From contig NZ_JAUMKC010000002.1 of the NCBI RefSeq assembly GCF_030519355.1, positions 372,001 to 436,000 of the forward strand: a stretch of DNA of 64,000 bases, in the 5' to 3' direction. Position 1 is the first letter of the stretch; each line of letters opens with the position of its first letter. The translations under genes and the position numbers were made by a program. Below the pieces are notes generated by a model. It did no database searches. It was not told where the DNA came from and was given only the letters and a program-made list of their open reading frames with translations. Source of the DNA: Mucilaginibacter sp. L3T2-6. Its GTDB lineage: Bacteria > Bacteroidota > Bacteroidia > Sphingobacteriales > Sphingobacteriaceae. This document shows positions 44,454-53,345 of the stretch, in pieces.

Positions 44454-45464
44454 ATGGCAACTAAACTAGAGTACATCTGGCTTGACGGCTACAAACCAAC
44501 TCAAAGCCTGCGCAGCAAAACAAAAATTGTTAAAAATTTCAGCGGTAAAGTAGAAGATCTTGACAACTGGAGCTTTGATGGTTCATCAACCGAGCAGGCG
44601 CCAGGCGGTTCGTCAGATTGTATATTGAAACCGGTTTTTGTTGTCCCTGATCCGCAGCGTAAAAACGCCTACCTGGTAATGTGCGAAGTGTTAAGCGCTG
44701 ATGGCCAGCCACACGAGTCAAACGGCCGTGCTCATATCGAGGACGACGATAACGATTTCTGGTTTGGCTTTGAACAGGAATATTTCCTTTGGGATCCTGA
44801 AACCAACAAACCACTTGGTTTTCCATCAAATGGTTACCCGGCTCCTCAAGGTCCATACTACTGCTCAGTAGGTGCTAAAAATGCATTTGGTCGTGAGATA
44901 GTTGAGGAGCACTTAGACGCTTGTTTAGATGCAGGTTTAAATGTTGAAGGTATCAATGCCGAAGTTGCTGCCGGACAATGGGAATTCCAGATTTTTGCAA
45001 AAGGCGCTAAAGAAGCCGGTGACCAGATCTGGGTTGCACGCTACCTTTTGGAAAGAATTGGTGAGAAATACGGAGTTGCCGTTAACTGGCACTGTAAACC
45101 ACTGGGTCAGTTAGACTGGAACGGTTCAGGTATGCACGCTAACTTCTCTAACACACTATTGCGAACTGCTAACAGTAAAGAGAAGTTTACAGCTGTTTGC
45201 GAAGCATTCCGCCCGGCTGTTGCTGAATGTATCGCAGTATATGGTGCTGACAATGACCAGCGCTTAACCGGTAAACACGAAACCGCGTCAATTCACGACT
45301 TTAGCTATGGCGTGTCAGATCGTGGCGCTTCCATCCGTATTCCGCTTTATGCAGTTGACCACAACTGGAGCGGTTACCTGGAAGACCGTCGTCCAAATTC
45401 TGCAGCCGACCCATACAAAGTAGCTGCAGTTATCATTAAAACCGTTAAATCGGCTAAACTTTAA
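44454..45464 (+). CDS. Glutamine synthetase, eukaryote-like type II
   Basis: GSII makes glutamine from glutamate, ammonia and ATP. The 336-residue size and the start M-A-T-K-L-E-Y-I-W-L-D-G distinguish it from the roughly 470-residue GSI and 700-residue GSIII. Active-site segments are D-G-S-S-T (substrate loop), E-Q-E-Y-F-L-W-D, N-W-H-C-K-P-L-G, G-S-G-M-H-A-N-F-S and R-G-A-S-I-R-I-P. A GS-like ligase gene lies about 700 bp downstream. Confidence 0.95.
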   Translation: MATKLEYIWLDGYKPTQSLRSKTKIVKNFSGKVEDLDNWSFDGSSTEQAPGGSSDCILKPVFVVPDPQRKNAYLVMCEVLSADGQPHESNGRAHIEDDDNDFWFGFEQEYFLWDPETNKPLGFPSNGYPAPQGPYYCSVGAKNAFGREIVEEHLDACLDAGLNVEGINAEVAAGQWEFQIFAKGAKEAGDQIWVARYLLERIGEKYGVAVNWHCKPLGQLDWNGSGMHANFSNTLLRTANSKEKFTAVCEAFRPAVAECIAVYGADNDQRLTGKHETASIHDFSYGVSDRGASIRIPLYAVDHNWSGYLEDRRPNSAADPYKVAAVIIKTVKSAKL

Positions 45465-45490
45465 TTCCTAACTAACTAAATATGCTCTTA

Positions 45491-45524
45491 TCCCCTGGCG
45501 GTAAATCGCCGGGGGATTTTTTGT
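45491..45524 (+). terminator. Terminator of the GSII gene
   Basis: TCCCCTGGCG and CGCCGGGGGA form a 10-bp stem (one T-G wobble) with a 6-nt loop, followed by TTTTTTG. A clear intrinsic terminator. Confidence 0.88.
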
Positions 45525-45625
45525 TATTGGGGATTCCTCCGATTGGATGATTACACCGATGAACAACGATTTGCAGGAGTAAGGGATGTTAGGATTATTT
45601 ATTAGCAGTCGTTGTGTCTTGGCAA

Positions 45626-46027
45626 CTACTTTTCCAGAATATAAATGCCGGACTCTATTTCGTTAAAGCCTTTAACCGGCAGGTTATAGAGATATACCCA
45701 GCATTTCATCTTTTTGTTGAAAGTATCTGCATCAATCAATACCCTGGTAAATAAATTAGGCTGCTCCTGTTCAGGGCCGAAGCCTTCGTAATCGTCTAAT
45801 ATTTTAAGCACCCTTTTGATATTATTGAGATGGAATATTTTGCCGTGGATGAACTTATTTTCCTCATCGGTTAATACTGCACCAGGATACTCCCCTAAAT
45901 CGTATAATTTACCGCGCATTTTTCCATCGGCATAAAAAATGCAATTATCATTAAGATAAGCACCGAACTGATTCTGTCTGTCGAGCAGGGTCCCGTAAAC
46001 GAATAAATAGGTGCAGAGCTGGCTCAC
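45626..46027 (-). CDS. Gamma-glutamylcyclotransferase (AIG2/GGCT family)
   Basis: A 133-residue protein with the family start L-F-V-Y-G-T-L-L near residue 8, the fold motif Y-P-G-A-V-L and the catalytic Glu in D-D-Y-E-G-F. Members release pyroglutamate from gamma-glutamyl compounds or resolve gamma-glutamyl protecting groups. The frame is open to a TTG at 46048, but that codon lies inside the -7 element TATCTTTG (46046-46053), so the GTG at 46027 is chosen. It is divergent from the GS-like gene, which could make a gamma-glutamyl product. Confidence 0.78.
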   Translation of the reverse strand: MSQLCTYLFVYGTLLDRQNQFGAYLNDNCIFYADGKMRGKLYDLGEYPGAVLTDEENKFIHGKIFHLNNIKRVLKILDDYEGFGPEQEQPNLFTRVLIDADTFNKKMKCWVYLYNLPVKGFNEIESGIYILEK

Positions 46028-46045
46028 TGTTATTCTGTTATCAAA

Positions 46046-46053
46046 CAAAGATA
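46046..46053 (-). promoter_or_regulatory. -7 promoter element of the GGCT gene
   Basis: On the minus strand TATCTTTG is an exact TAnnTTTG match, with TTTG 23 nt further upstream (longer than the usual 19). It predicts a start near 46042 and a leader of about 15 nt before GTG 46027. Confidence 0.55.
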
Positions 46054-46140
46054 CCCCTTGCAGTGTACACTGTTAACAAATTTTTATTGAGGCATTACAT
46101 ATATCTTGCTTAAATTGCCATTTATATAGCGTAAGTACCT

Positions 46141-47499
46141 ATGAACGAAGAACAGGTTAAAAAATATTTAAAGGAAAATGATATACAGAAAATAAAATTC
46201 GCCTTTGCGGATATAGACGGCGTTTTGCGTGGCAAGATGATTCACCCTAAAAAGTTTATCGACGGTCTGGAAAGCGGATACGGTTTTTGCGATGTAGTTT
46301 GGGGATGGGACAGCAGCGATACAGTTTATGATAATGTAAAGCTTACCGGCTGGCACACCGGCTATCCCGATCAAATGTGCCGTATAGATTTATCTACTTT
46401 GCGCAATGTCCCCTGGGATAATGATATTCCTTTCTTTCTGGCAGATTTTAGCAAAGCCGATGGCAACGACCTGGCCGCCTGCGGACGAAGCCTGCTGAAA
46501 CGCATCGCTAAGCAATGCGCCGGTATGGGATACCACGCCGAATTCGCCCAGGAATTCGAGTGGTTCAATTTTGTGGAAACGCCGCAAAGCCTGAAGGAGA
46601 AAAGCTTTACCAACCTGGAAAGCCTTACCCCGGGTATGTTTGGCTATTCTATTTTGCGGACATCGTTAAATGACGGCTTTTATAACGATCTGTTTGACCT
46701 GTTGCTCCAATTTAATATACCTCTCGAAGGCTTGCATACAGAAACAGGGCCGGGCGTTTATGAAGCGGCGATATTGCATGACGAGGTGCTGGCGGCTGCC
46801 GATAAGGCCGTGTTATTCAAGACGGCCGTTAAGGAGATTGCCGGTAAGCACGACATTATGGCTACGTTTATGGCGAAGTGGAGTGAAAGCCTGCCAGGCT
46901 GCAGCGGTCATATCCATCAAAGCCTTTGGACAAAAGATCAATCCAAAAATCTTTTTTATAGTGCTGACGATGAGTACAATATGAGTGACTTACATAAGCA
47001 TTATTTGGCCGGTCAACTATATTGCCTGCCCCAGATATTGCCAATGTATGCTCCCACCATCAATAGTTACAAACGCCTGGTTGAAGGCGCCTGGGCGCCG
47101 ACTACTATTACCTGGGGAATTGATAACCGCACCACCGCCTTGCGCGTAATTCATACCTCGGAAAAATATACCCGCCTCGAAACGCGTATTCCCGGCTCTG
47201 ATACTAATCCGTACCTGGCCATGGCGGCGGCGTTGGCTTCCGGCTTATATGGCATAAAAAATAAGCTGCCTTTAACTATACCGGCCTCTACCGGCAATGG
47301 GTACGAGGATAAGCGCAATGGCATTCTCTCGCCGAACCTGTTTGAGGCTACCAGTATTATGAAAAATTCAGCACTTGCGAAAGAATTATTTGGTGAAGCT
47401 TTTGTAGACCATTTTACGAATACACGTTTATGGGAGTGGAGGCAGTACAGTAAAGCGGTAACGGATTGGGAGTTAAAAAGGTATTTCGAAATAATATAA
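46141..47499 (+). CDS. Glutamine-synthetase-like ligase of unknown substrate
   Basis: A 452-residue member of the GS superfamily, distant from the GSII at 44454. It starts with K-F-A-F-A-D-I-D-G-V-L-R-G-K, and has E-F-E-W-F-N, L-H-T-E-T-G-P-G-V-Y-E, C-S-G-H-I-H-Q-S-L-W and the R-L-E-T-R-I-P-G-S-D-T-N-P-Y-L-A tail common to the gamma-glutamyl-amine ligase branch. Such enzymes join glutamate to an amine using ATP. Three genes downstream on the same strand suggest a pathway: an APH-like kinase and a HAD protein. The amine substrate is unknown. It is unlikely to be a housekeeping GS. Confidence 0.82.
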   Translation: MNEEQVKKYLKENDIQKIKFAFADIDGVLRGKMIHPKKFIDGLESGYGFCDVVWGWDSSDTVYDNVKLTGWHTGYPDQMCRIDLSTLRNVPWDNDIPFFLADFSKADGNDLAACGRSLLKRIAKQCAGMGYHAEFAQEFEWFNFVETPQSLKEKSFTNLESLTPGMFGYSILRTSLNDGFYNDLFDLLLQFNIPLEGLHTETGPGVYEAAILHDEVLAAADKAVLFKTAVKEIAGKHDIMATFMAKWSESLPGCSGHIHQSLWTKDQSKNLFYSADDEYNMSDLHKHYLAGQLYCLPQILPMYAPTINSYKRLVEGAWAPTTITWGIDNRTTALRVIHTSEKYTRLETRIPGSDTNPYLAMAAALASGLYGIKNKLPLTIPASTGNGYEDKRNGILSPNLFEATSIMKNSALAKELFGEAFVDHFTNTRLWEWRQYSKAVTDWELKRYFEII

Positions 47500-47630
47500 G
47501 GGTGTTTAAAATATAGAAATTGGTTTACTTTTGAACTTTGAATCAATTAAGCAGCTCTTACGCTAAAAATAGAGACCATTATAAACGGAGTCCGGGAAAT
47601 TCTTTTATCCGGATTCAGAAAAAATAAATT

Positions 47631-48740
47631 GTGAGCAACAAAACGAGACAGAACACAATATTACCATCTTTCCCCGTCAGGGCATCAAAAGCTCAAATCA
47701 AAATAGATTACGAGGCTATATTAAAAAAAGCGTGGGAGGGTTACGATGCATCTAAAACAATACGCGCTATCGAGGATATCAGTGCTATGGTATCCACAAA
47801 TCATGTGTTCCGTATCACGTTTGACGATGACGATATTATTATCGCCAAACTGTCCTATTTCGGAAAATATGAGCACTTTAAAGAAGATCATCGCATCATA
47901 CACGCTCTTTCAAACAACCTGCTTTATCCGTTCGAAAACCTCTTGTCAAAATCGCTTCTGAAAAATAACCGGGTATATATTTACAGGTACAAGCACGGCC
48001 AAACCGATGCCTGGGTGATATTTTATAATCCTACGCGCATTCTGGATCGTTTGCCACGCCGGTTGGAAGAGCATCATATCATCAAGTTAGGTCAGCAGGT
48101 GGGCAAATTTCACAAAGCTTGTTCAAGGGTGAAGAATGTGCTGCCTAAATCGTCAAAAACGCTTCGTACTGATATCTTTGCTTTGCAGAAGGAACTGGAA
48201 ACCAACGAGAAAGAGTTTGGCACCCCAATGCAGGTAGATTTTTTGAAATATCACTGCGAAACGTTCTTAAAAAACCGATCTAAGTATAACATGCATTCTT
48301 TTGAGATTATCCCGGTTTTTATCGACTGGAATATTGGTAATTTCTCCGTTACACCCGATCTTGAACTTTACTCGCGATGGGATTATGACTGGTTCAGGAT
48401 GAGCTACCGCATACTGGATTTTTACTTTTTCAGCCGGGTTTGTTCTGACAGGGGAGACCGCACGGTGTTCAGCTATGTGATCACCACCATGATGGAAGAC
48501 CGGTTTATCCTGTTCCTGAAAGAATACAACAAGATAAACCCCATTACCGCAGACGAAATTCGCTTTTTAAAGGAAGCATACCGCTTTTTTATATTAAATT
48601 ATGTAATAAAAGACGGCAAGTATTTCTTTAATGAGCAATATGCCAAAAAGCTGCAGTCGGAAGCATTTTCAATTTACCTGCCATCGGTTGACAGGGATTT
48701 TGATGCGGAAAAGATAATTAGTGCTTTAGGTTTGAAGTAG
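47631..48740 (+). CDS. APH/choline-kinase-like phosphotransferase
   Basis: A 369-residue protein kinase-like fold enzyme. The catalytic segment is F-I-D-W-N-I-G-N-F, with Asp232 and Asn237 fitting the D-x-x-x-x-N catalytic loop, and D-Y-D-W with Asp251/Asp253 as the metal-binding D. It has an N-terminal nucleotide lobe with I-A-K-L-S-Y-F. The GTG at 47631 is the start. Substrate is unknown; relatives phosphorylate aminoglycosides, choline or homoserine. Position after the GS-like ligase suggests a shared pathway. Confidence 0.75.
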   Translation: MSNKTRQNTILPSFPVRASKAQIKIDYEAILKKAWEGYDASKTIRAIEDISAMVSTNHVFRITFDDDDIIIAKLSYFGKYEHFKEDHRIIHALSNNLLYPFENLLSKSLLKNNRVYIYRYKHGQTDAWVIFYNPTRILDRLPRRLEEHHIIKLGQQVGKFHKACSRVKNVLPKSSKTLRTDIFALQKELETNEKEFGTPMQVDFLKYHCETFLKNRSKYNMHSFEIIPVFIDWNIGNFSVTPDLELYSRWDYDWFRMSYRILDFYFFSRVCSDRGDRTVFSYVITTMMEDRFILFLKEYNKINPITADEIRFLKEAYRFFILNYVIKDGKYFFNEQYAKKLQSEAFSIYLPSVDRDFDAEKIISALGLK

Positions 48741-48898
48741 CTGTAGCGGTTGTAAAAGTTGTAATAGTTGAAGTGAAAGTCTTTCGAAATTCAATCTCTA
48801 CAATCGGAAACAACATTTGCAGACCAAACGAACTATTAGAACTGATACACCCACTACAACATTTATAACGAATACAACAACAGCTACAACCATCAACA
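48740..48898. repeat. Nonamer array with inverted partner array (copy I)
   Basis: Left 9-mers GCTGTAGCG, GTTGTAAAA, GTTGTAATA, GTTGAAGTG (48740-48775) face CACTACAAC, ATTTATAAC, GAATACAAC and a looser unit (48852-48898), ending at the HAD start codon. The period is exactly 9 in the first part. It shares the GTTGTA word with copy H. Confidence 0.8.
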
Positions 48899-49768
48899 AT
48901 GAAACGCATCGAAAACTTTAAATCTATAATCGATAAATACGATATCATATTTTTTGATGCATTCGGGGTTATTAAAACTTACCAGGGTTTGGTACCTGGT
49001 ATTGAGCGTACTTTTGAGTATTTACTCTCGCAGGGTAAGGAATATTACATTGTTACTAATGACGCTTCCCGCAGTCCGGCGCAACTGGCCCAAAGTTATC
49101 ACAAGCATGGTTTGAACCTTATTACGCCCGACAGGATCATTTCGTCGGGAATGCTGACCAAAGAATACCTGGATTTAAAGGTGGATGACGGCATAGTAGC
49201 TTTTTTAGGCACGCCGGAATCATCTCATTACATCGATAGCTCCGGTTTACATACGTTGCCGGTTAGCGCTATAAATGCTGATAATATCGATAAAGTTAAT
49301 GCCCTTGCCTTTTTGGATGACGAGGGATTTAACTGGTGCGATGACCTAAATAAAACGGTAAATATCCTCCGTAAGCGGACGATCCCGGTTATTGTTGCAA
49401 ATACCGATAAGGCATACCCTGTTTCTTTAAGCGACGTGGGCATTGCTATCGGCGGTATTGCAGCTATGATTGAAAGCATTATCGGCAAGCAGTTTATCCG
49501 TTTTGGCAAGCCTGATTCACAAATGTTTATGTTTGCTTATGACCTGATACGCGAATACCGGACGATTAACAAAAGCCAGATTTTAATGGTGGGTGATACA
49601 CTGCAAACAGATATATTGGGCGGCAATAAATTTGGTCTTGATACCGTACTGGTACTTTCAGGTAATACTTTGCCCAAAGATGCAGATAACCGTATTACCG
49701 CTACAGGTATTGTGCCGACTTATATTTGTAATTCGGCTGTGGTTGATATGGGCGGGTTTAGTTTTTAA
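48899..49768 (+). CDS. HAD class IIA-like protein with a non-canonical motif I
   Basis: A 289-residue HAD-superfamily protein with a NagD-type cap. Motif I is F-F-D-A-F-G-V (Asp20, Phe22): the usual second Asp, the acid/base residue, is Phe. Motif III is F-G-K-P-D-S and motif IV G-D-T-L-Q-T-D-I-L-G. Class IIA relatives with D-x-W/F exist, so it is likely a real subfamily, but ordinary phosphatase activity is uncertain. It follows the kinase gene after a nonamer repeat, and may act in the GS-like ligase pathway. Confidence 0.75.
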   Translation: MKRIENFKSIIDKYDIIFFDAFGVIKTYQGLVPGIERTFEYLLSQGKEYYIVTNDASRSPAQLAQSYHKHGLNLITPDRIISSGMLTKEYLDLKVDDGIVAFLGTPESSHYIDSSGLHTLPVSAINADNIDKVNALAFLDDEGFNWCDDLNKTVNILRKRTIPVIVANTDKAYPVSLSDVGIAIGGIAAMIESIIGKQFIRFGKPDSQMFMFAYDLIREYRTINKSQILMVGDTLQTDILGGNKFGLDTVLVLSGNTLPKDADNRITATGIVPTYICNSAVVDMGGFSF

Positions 49769-49813
49769 AATCAGGTTATGGCGTTTACCATGCACGAAAA
49801 ATTATCTATCATC

Positions 49814-50845
49814 ATGAGAAAAATAATAAATGTAATCTTAACAGTTTTATTGACCCAGGCTGCGATTGCGCAGCAGAAAACATTCACAAATCCGTTGCTG
49901 CCGTCCGGCGCCGATCCTTGGGTGATTTATAAAAATGGTTATTATTACTATACCAATTCCATGGGCAGTAAACTTATCCTGTATAAAACCAAAAACATGG
50001 CCGATTTAGCTTCGGCGCCCAATAAGACCATCTGGACGCCGCCAGCAGGAACCATGTATTCAAAAGAACTGTGGGCGCCTGAACTGCATTATATCGATCA
50101 TAAATGGTATATGTATTTTGCAGCTGACGACGGCGATAACGACCATCACCGCATTTATGTTTTGGAAAACCCATCTGCCGATCCCATGTTGGGCGAATGG
50201 ACACTCAAGGGAAAAGTAAGCGACGCCACAAATAAATGGGCAATTGATGTTTCTGTTTTTGAACATAAGGGCAAACTCTATATGATTTGGGCTGGATGGG
50301 AAGGCGATAAAAATGGTGAACAAGATATTTACATAGCCAGGCTTAAAAACCCATGGACCGTCGGTAGTCCCCGGGTTAAACTGTCAAGTCCGCAATATGA
50401 GTGGGAGAAATACGGTGATCTCGGCGAGAAAAGCAATCCGCCGCATGTTAACGTAAATGAAGGCCCGGAGATATTGAAACATGGCAATAAGCTTTTTTTG
50501 ATTTATTCCGCAAGCGGCTGCTGGACGGATTATTATGCGTTGGGCATGCTTACGATACCGGCGGATAAAAACCTGCTCGACCCGGCATCATGGATGAAAT
50601 CAAAAACACCTGTATTTAAAGCTGCGCCAGAGAATGGCGTTTATGCACCGGGGCATAATTCATTCTTTAAATCAGCCGATGGTAAGCAGGACTGGATACT
50701 TTATCATGCTAATTCGGCACCTGGGCAGGGCTGCGGCAAAGACCGGTCGCCGCGTATGCAGCAATTTACCTGGAATACCGATGGTTCGCCGAACTTTGGT
50801 GTTCCGGTTAAGACGGGTGTTTCTTTAAATGCGCCCTCAGAATAG
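49814..50845 (+). CDS. Glycoside hydrolase family 43, secreted
   Basis: A 343-residue exported enzyme with a five-bladed beta-propeller pattern. The ATG at 49814 begins a signal peptide (M-R-K-I-I-N-V-I-L-T, cleavage after A-I-A). Conserved features are L-P-S-G-A-D-P-W (catalytic Asp), W-A-P-E-L-H, W-A-I-D-V-S-V-F (pKa-modulating Asp) and N-V-N-E-G-P-E (catalytic Glu). GH43 enzymes mostly remove arabinose or xylose. It is followed by a GH-A hydrolase and a mutarotase gene. Confidence 0.88.
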   Translation: MRKIINVILTVLLTQAAIAQQKTFTNPLLPSGADPWVIYKNGYYYYTNSMGSKLILYKTKNMADLASAPNKTIWTPPAGTMYSKELWAPELHYIDHKWYMYFAADDGDNDHHRIYVLENPSADPMLGEWTLKGKVSDATNKWAIDVSVFEHKGKLYMIWAGWEGDKNGEQDIYIARLKNPWTVGSPRVKLSSPQYEWEKYGDLGEKSNPPHVNVNEGPEILKHGNKLFLIYSASGCWTDYYALGMLTIPADKNLLDPASWMKSKTPVFKAAPENGVYAPGHNSFFKSADGKQDWILYHANSAPGQGCGKDRSPRMQQFTWNTDGSPNFGVPVKTGVSLNAPSE

Positions 50846-50915
50846 ATTAGTAAAAAAACTTCATTCCGGCGATTACAAAATTTAAGGGCAGGGATTTTCT
50901 TTTTATTTTTTATTG

Positions 50916-50923
50916 TATGTTTG
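50916..50923 (+). promoter_or_regulatory. -7 promoter element of the GH-A gene
   Basis: TATGTTTG is an exact TAnnTTTG match. It sits before the ATG at 50950, predicting a leader of about 20 nt. An earlier ATG at 50917 falls inside it and cannot be the start. Confidence 0.5.
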
Positions 50924-50949
50924 ACATATATAAACCATTAAATTTCCAT

Positions 50950-52011
50950 ATGAGAATCAAACTAGTCTTTGCCGGCTTGCTTTTGTTATGCAGCGCTCCA
51001 ATAATGGCGCAGAAGAAAACAGCTGCCGGTGTGTGGCCGGCTGCTAGGGCAAACGCCTGGTACGCAAAGCACAAATGGATAAACGGCGCCAACTTTACAC
51101 CCAGCACAGCAATTAACCAATTGGAAATGTGGCAGGCGGATACCTTCGACCCCACAACCATTGACAGGGAACTGGGCTATGCAGAGGGAATTGGCTTTAA
51201 CGCCATGCGTGTATTTCTGCACAGCCTGGTTTGGAAAGAAGATCCGAAAGGCTTTAAATCGAGGATTAATAAATACCTGGAGATTGCCGACAAACATCAT
51301 ATCCAAACCATCTTCGTTTTCTTTGACGATTGCTGGAATCCCAATGCCAAACCGGGCAAGCAGCCAGAACCAAAGCCAGGTATCCACAATTCCGGCTGGA
51401 TGCAAGACCCAGGCTATCCATTAACCAAAGAGGCTGATTATGCAGCGTTAAAGGTTTACGTGGATGATATATTAACCACCTTTAAACATGACAAGCGCAT
51501 TCTGCTTTGGGACCTATACAACGAACCGGGTAACGGCGACAAAAACCACATTGCCCATATTTTGCTGCCAAAGGTATTTGCCTGGGCGCATGCCATCAAC
51601 CCCGATCAGCCGGTAAGCTCGGGTATGTGGGATTGGAACCTTGAGGCTTTTAACAGAATTCAGCTTCAGAACTCCGACGTAATAACTTATCACTGCTATG
51701 ACTCCCCTGAATTACATGAACGGGTAGTTAAACTACTAAAGATATATGGTCGTCCCCTTATATGTACCGAGTATATGGCACGCCCCCGTAACAGTACATT
51801 TGAAAACACCATGCCAATGCTGAAAAGGGAAAACGTAGGCGCCATTAATTGGGGCTTTGTAAGCGGCAAAACCAATACCATATACGCCTGGGATACCCCA
51901 ATGCCTGACGGTAGTGAACCCAAGCTGTGGTTTCATGATGTGTTTCGCAAAAACGGCGAGCCTTATAAAAGGGAAGAAACTGACCTGATAAAAAAGCTAA
52001 ACGGCAAATAA
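50950..52011 (+). CDS. Clan GH-A glycoside hydrolase (cellulase-like), secreted
   Basis: A 353-residue exported TIM-barrel enzyme. The signal peptide (M-R-I-K-L-V-F-A-G-L, cleavage after I-M-A) precedes W-I-N-G-A-N-F. The acid/base is Glu192 in L-Y-N-E-P-G-N and the nucleophile Glu274 in C-T-E-Y, the two-Glu pattern of clan GH-A (families such as GH5). Substrate is not visible from sequence; neighbours GH43 and mutarotase point to a plant-like polysaccharide. Residues about 110-140 form a Pro- and Lys-rich insert (N-P-N-A-K-P-G-K-Q-P-E-P-K-P). Confidence 0.83.
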   Translation: MRIKLVFAGLLLLCSAPIMAQKKTAAGVWPAARANAWYAKHKWINGANFTPSTAINQLEMWQADTFDPTTIDRELGYAEGIGFNAMRVFLHSLVWKEDPKGFKSRINKYLEIADKHHIQTIFVFFDDCWNPNAKPGKQPEPKPGIHNSGWMQDPGYPLTKEADYAALKVYVDDILTTFKHDKRILLWDLYNEPGNGDKNHIAHILLPKVFAWAHAINPDQPVSSGMWDWNLEAFNRIQLQNSDVITYHCYDSPELHERVVKLLKIYGRPLICTEYMARPRNSTFENTMPMLKRENVGAINWGFVSGKTNTIYAWDTPMPDGSEPKLWFHDVFRKNGEPYKREETDLIKKLNGK

Positions 52012-52051
52012 ACTAACCCTGATAAACCAATTTAACTAAATTAGCAGTCCT

Positions 52052-53227
52052 ATGAATTTGAGTAAAAGCGTTTCAGCAATACTATTGCCAGTCTGCATCC
52101 TTGCGATGACGGCCTGCAATCAATCATCAACCGATAAAAAAACGACCACTATGACCGACAGTACCAAACATGCTGCCTTGCCGGATACCGCGGCTTATTC
52201 GAAAACTATTAACGGGAAGCAAACACACCTGTATATTTTAAAAAATAAGAACGGTATGGAGGCTGCCATCACCAACTATGGCGGCAGAGTAGTAAGCATT
52301 TTAGTGCCAGATAAGGACGGAAAGATGACAGATGTGGTATTGGGATTTGACAGCGTAGGTGGCTTTGAACATTCTACAGAGCGTTATTACGGCGCTACTA
52401 TTGGCCGTTATGGTAACCGAATCGCAAAAGGTAAATTTAAGATTGACGGCAAGGAATATCAATCGAGCATCAATAACGCGCCGAATATGCTGCACGGCGG
52501 CAAGAACGGTTTCCAGGAAATGGTATGGGACGGCAAGCAGATAGATTCTTCTACGTTGGAATTAACATATCTGTCAAAAGATGGTGAAGAGGGCTTTCCG
52601 GGCAACCTGAAAGTTAAAGTGACGTATTCGTTAACCGATGATAACGGATTTAAATGCGAGTATGAAGCTACTACTGATAAAACAACTGTAGTAAACCTGA
52701 CCAACCACGCATTCTTTAACCTGAATGGTGAAAGCAGCGGTACCATTTTAGGTCATATTTTGCAGGTAAATGCTGACAATTATTTGCCGGTTGATTCAAC
52801 ATTGATTCCGCTTGGTAAGCCTGAAACGGTTGCCAATACCCCTTTTGATTTCCGTAAGCCAACCGCCATCGGGGCGCGCATTAACGACGATAATCAACAG
52901 TTGAAAAACGGTAAAGGCTACGACCATAACTTTGTGCTGAACAAGCATGATATGAAAACACCTGTTGCAACCATCACCGGCGATAAGAGCGGCATTAAAA
53001 TGGAAGTTTTTACAGACGAGCCAGGCCTGCAGTTTTACAGTGGTAACTTTATGAAAGGCATGAATGCGATGAAAAACGGTAAAAAGGATGAATACCGTAC
53101 CTCGTTTGCGTTGGAAACCCAGCACTTCCCCGATTCACCAAATCAGCCATCATTTCCCTCAACATTGCTAAAGCCGGGGCAGACTTATGAAACACAATCT
53201 ATTTATAAGTTTTCTGCGGTGAGGTAG
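52052..53227 (+). CDS. galM: Aldose 1-epimerase lipoprotein
   Basis: A 391-residue mutarotase that equilibrates alpha and beta anomers of galactose, glucose or arabinose. It has a lipoprotein signal peptide (lipobox A-M-T-A-C near residue 21), so it acts in the periplasm. The active-site His is in N-L-T-N-H-A-F-F-N-L, the general base Glu in F-A-L-E-T-Q-H-F-P-D-S-P, and G-R-Y-G-N-R-I lies near residue 115. It is the last gene of the GH43/GH-A group. Confidence 0.93.
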   Translation: MNLSKSVSAILLPVCILAMTACNQSSTDKKTTTMTDSTKHAALPDTAAYSKTINGKQTHLYILKNKNGMEAAITNYGGRVVSILVPDKDGKMTDVVLGFDSVGGFEHSTERYYGATIGRYGNRIAKGKFKIDGKEYQSSINNAPNMLHGGKNGFQEMVWDGKQIDSSTLELTYLSKDGEEGFPGNLKVKVTYSLTDDNGFKCEYEATTDKTTVVNLTNHAFFNLNGESSGTILGHILQVNADNYLPVDSTLIPLGKPETVANTPFDFRKPTAIGARINDDNQQLKNGKGYDHNFVLNKHDMKTPVATITGDKSGIKMEVFTDEPGLQFYSGNFMKGMNAMKNGKKDEYRTSFALETQHFPDSPNQPSFPSTLLKPGQTYETQSIYKFSAVR

Positions 53228-53246
53228 TTCATTAATTGCATTTTGT

Positions 53247-53345
53247 CATTGCGGGGAGGAACGACGAAACAACCTCCTCGCAATGCTTTTCCACGTGCAG
53301 GCTCGTTATGCCTATCGACGAGATTGCTTCATTTCCTCGCAAAGA
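53247..53345. repeat. CATTGCG-type dispersed palindromic repeat
   Basis: CATTGCGGGGAGG (53247-53259) and CCTCCTCGCAATG (53273-53285) form a stem with one mismatch. A second partial unit follows, CGACGAGATTGCTTC and CCTCGCAAAG up to about 53345. This unit encodes the stop and last residues of the adjacent mocA-like gene. Similar GAGGAACGAAGCAATCTCG repeats are known as dispersed elements in several phyla; that link is by resemblance. Confidence 0.7.

Noticed and set aside
46028..46048. TTG start of the GGCT gene at 46048
   Set aside because: The codon is inside the -7 promoter box, so it cannot be in the transcript.
47500..47630. Terminator after the GS-like gene
   Set aside because: No stem followed by a T-run is visible, so the next gene may be co-transcribed.
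1861..48898. Period-7 arrays as CRISPR arrays
   Set aside because: Units are 7-9 bp with no spacers and no cas genes are nearby.
50917..50949. Upstream ATG of the GH-A gene at 50917
   Set aside because: It overlaps the -7 box TATGTTTG; the next ATG starts a proper signal peptide.
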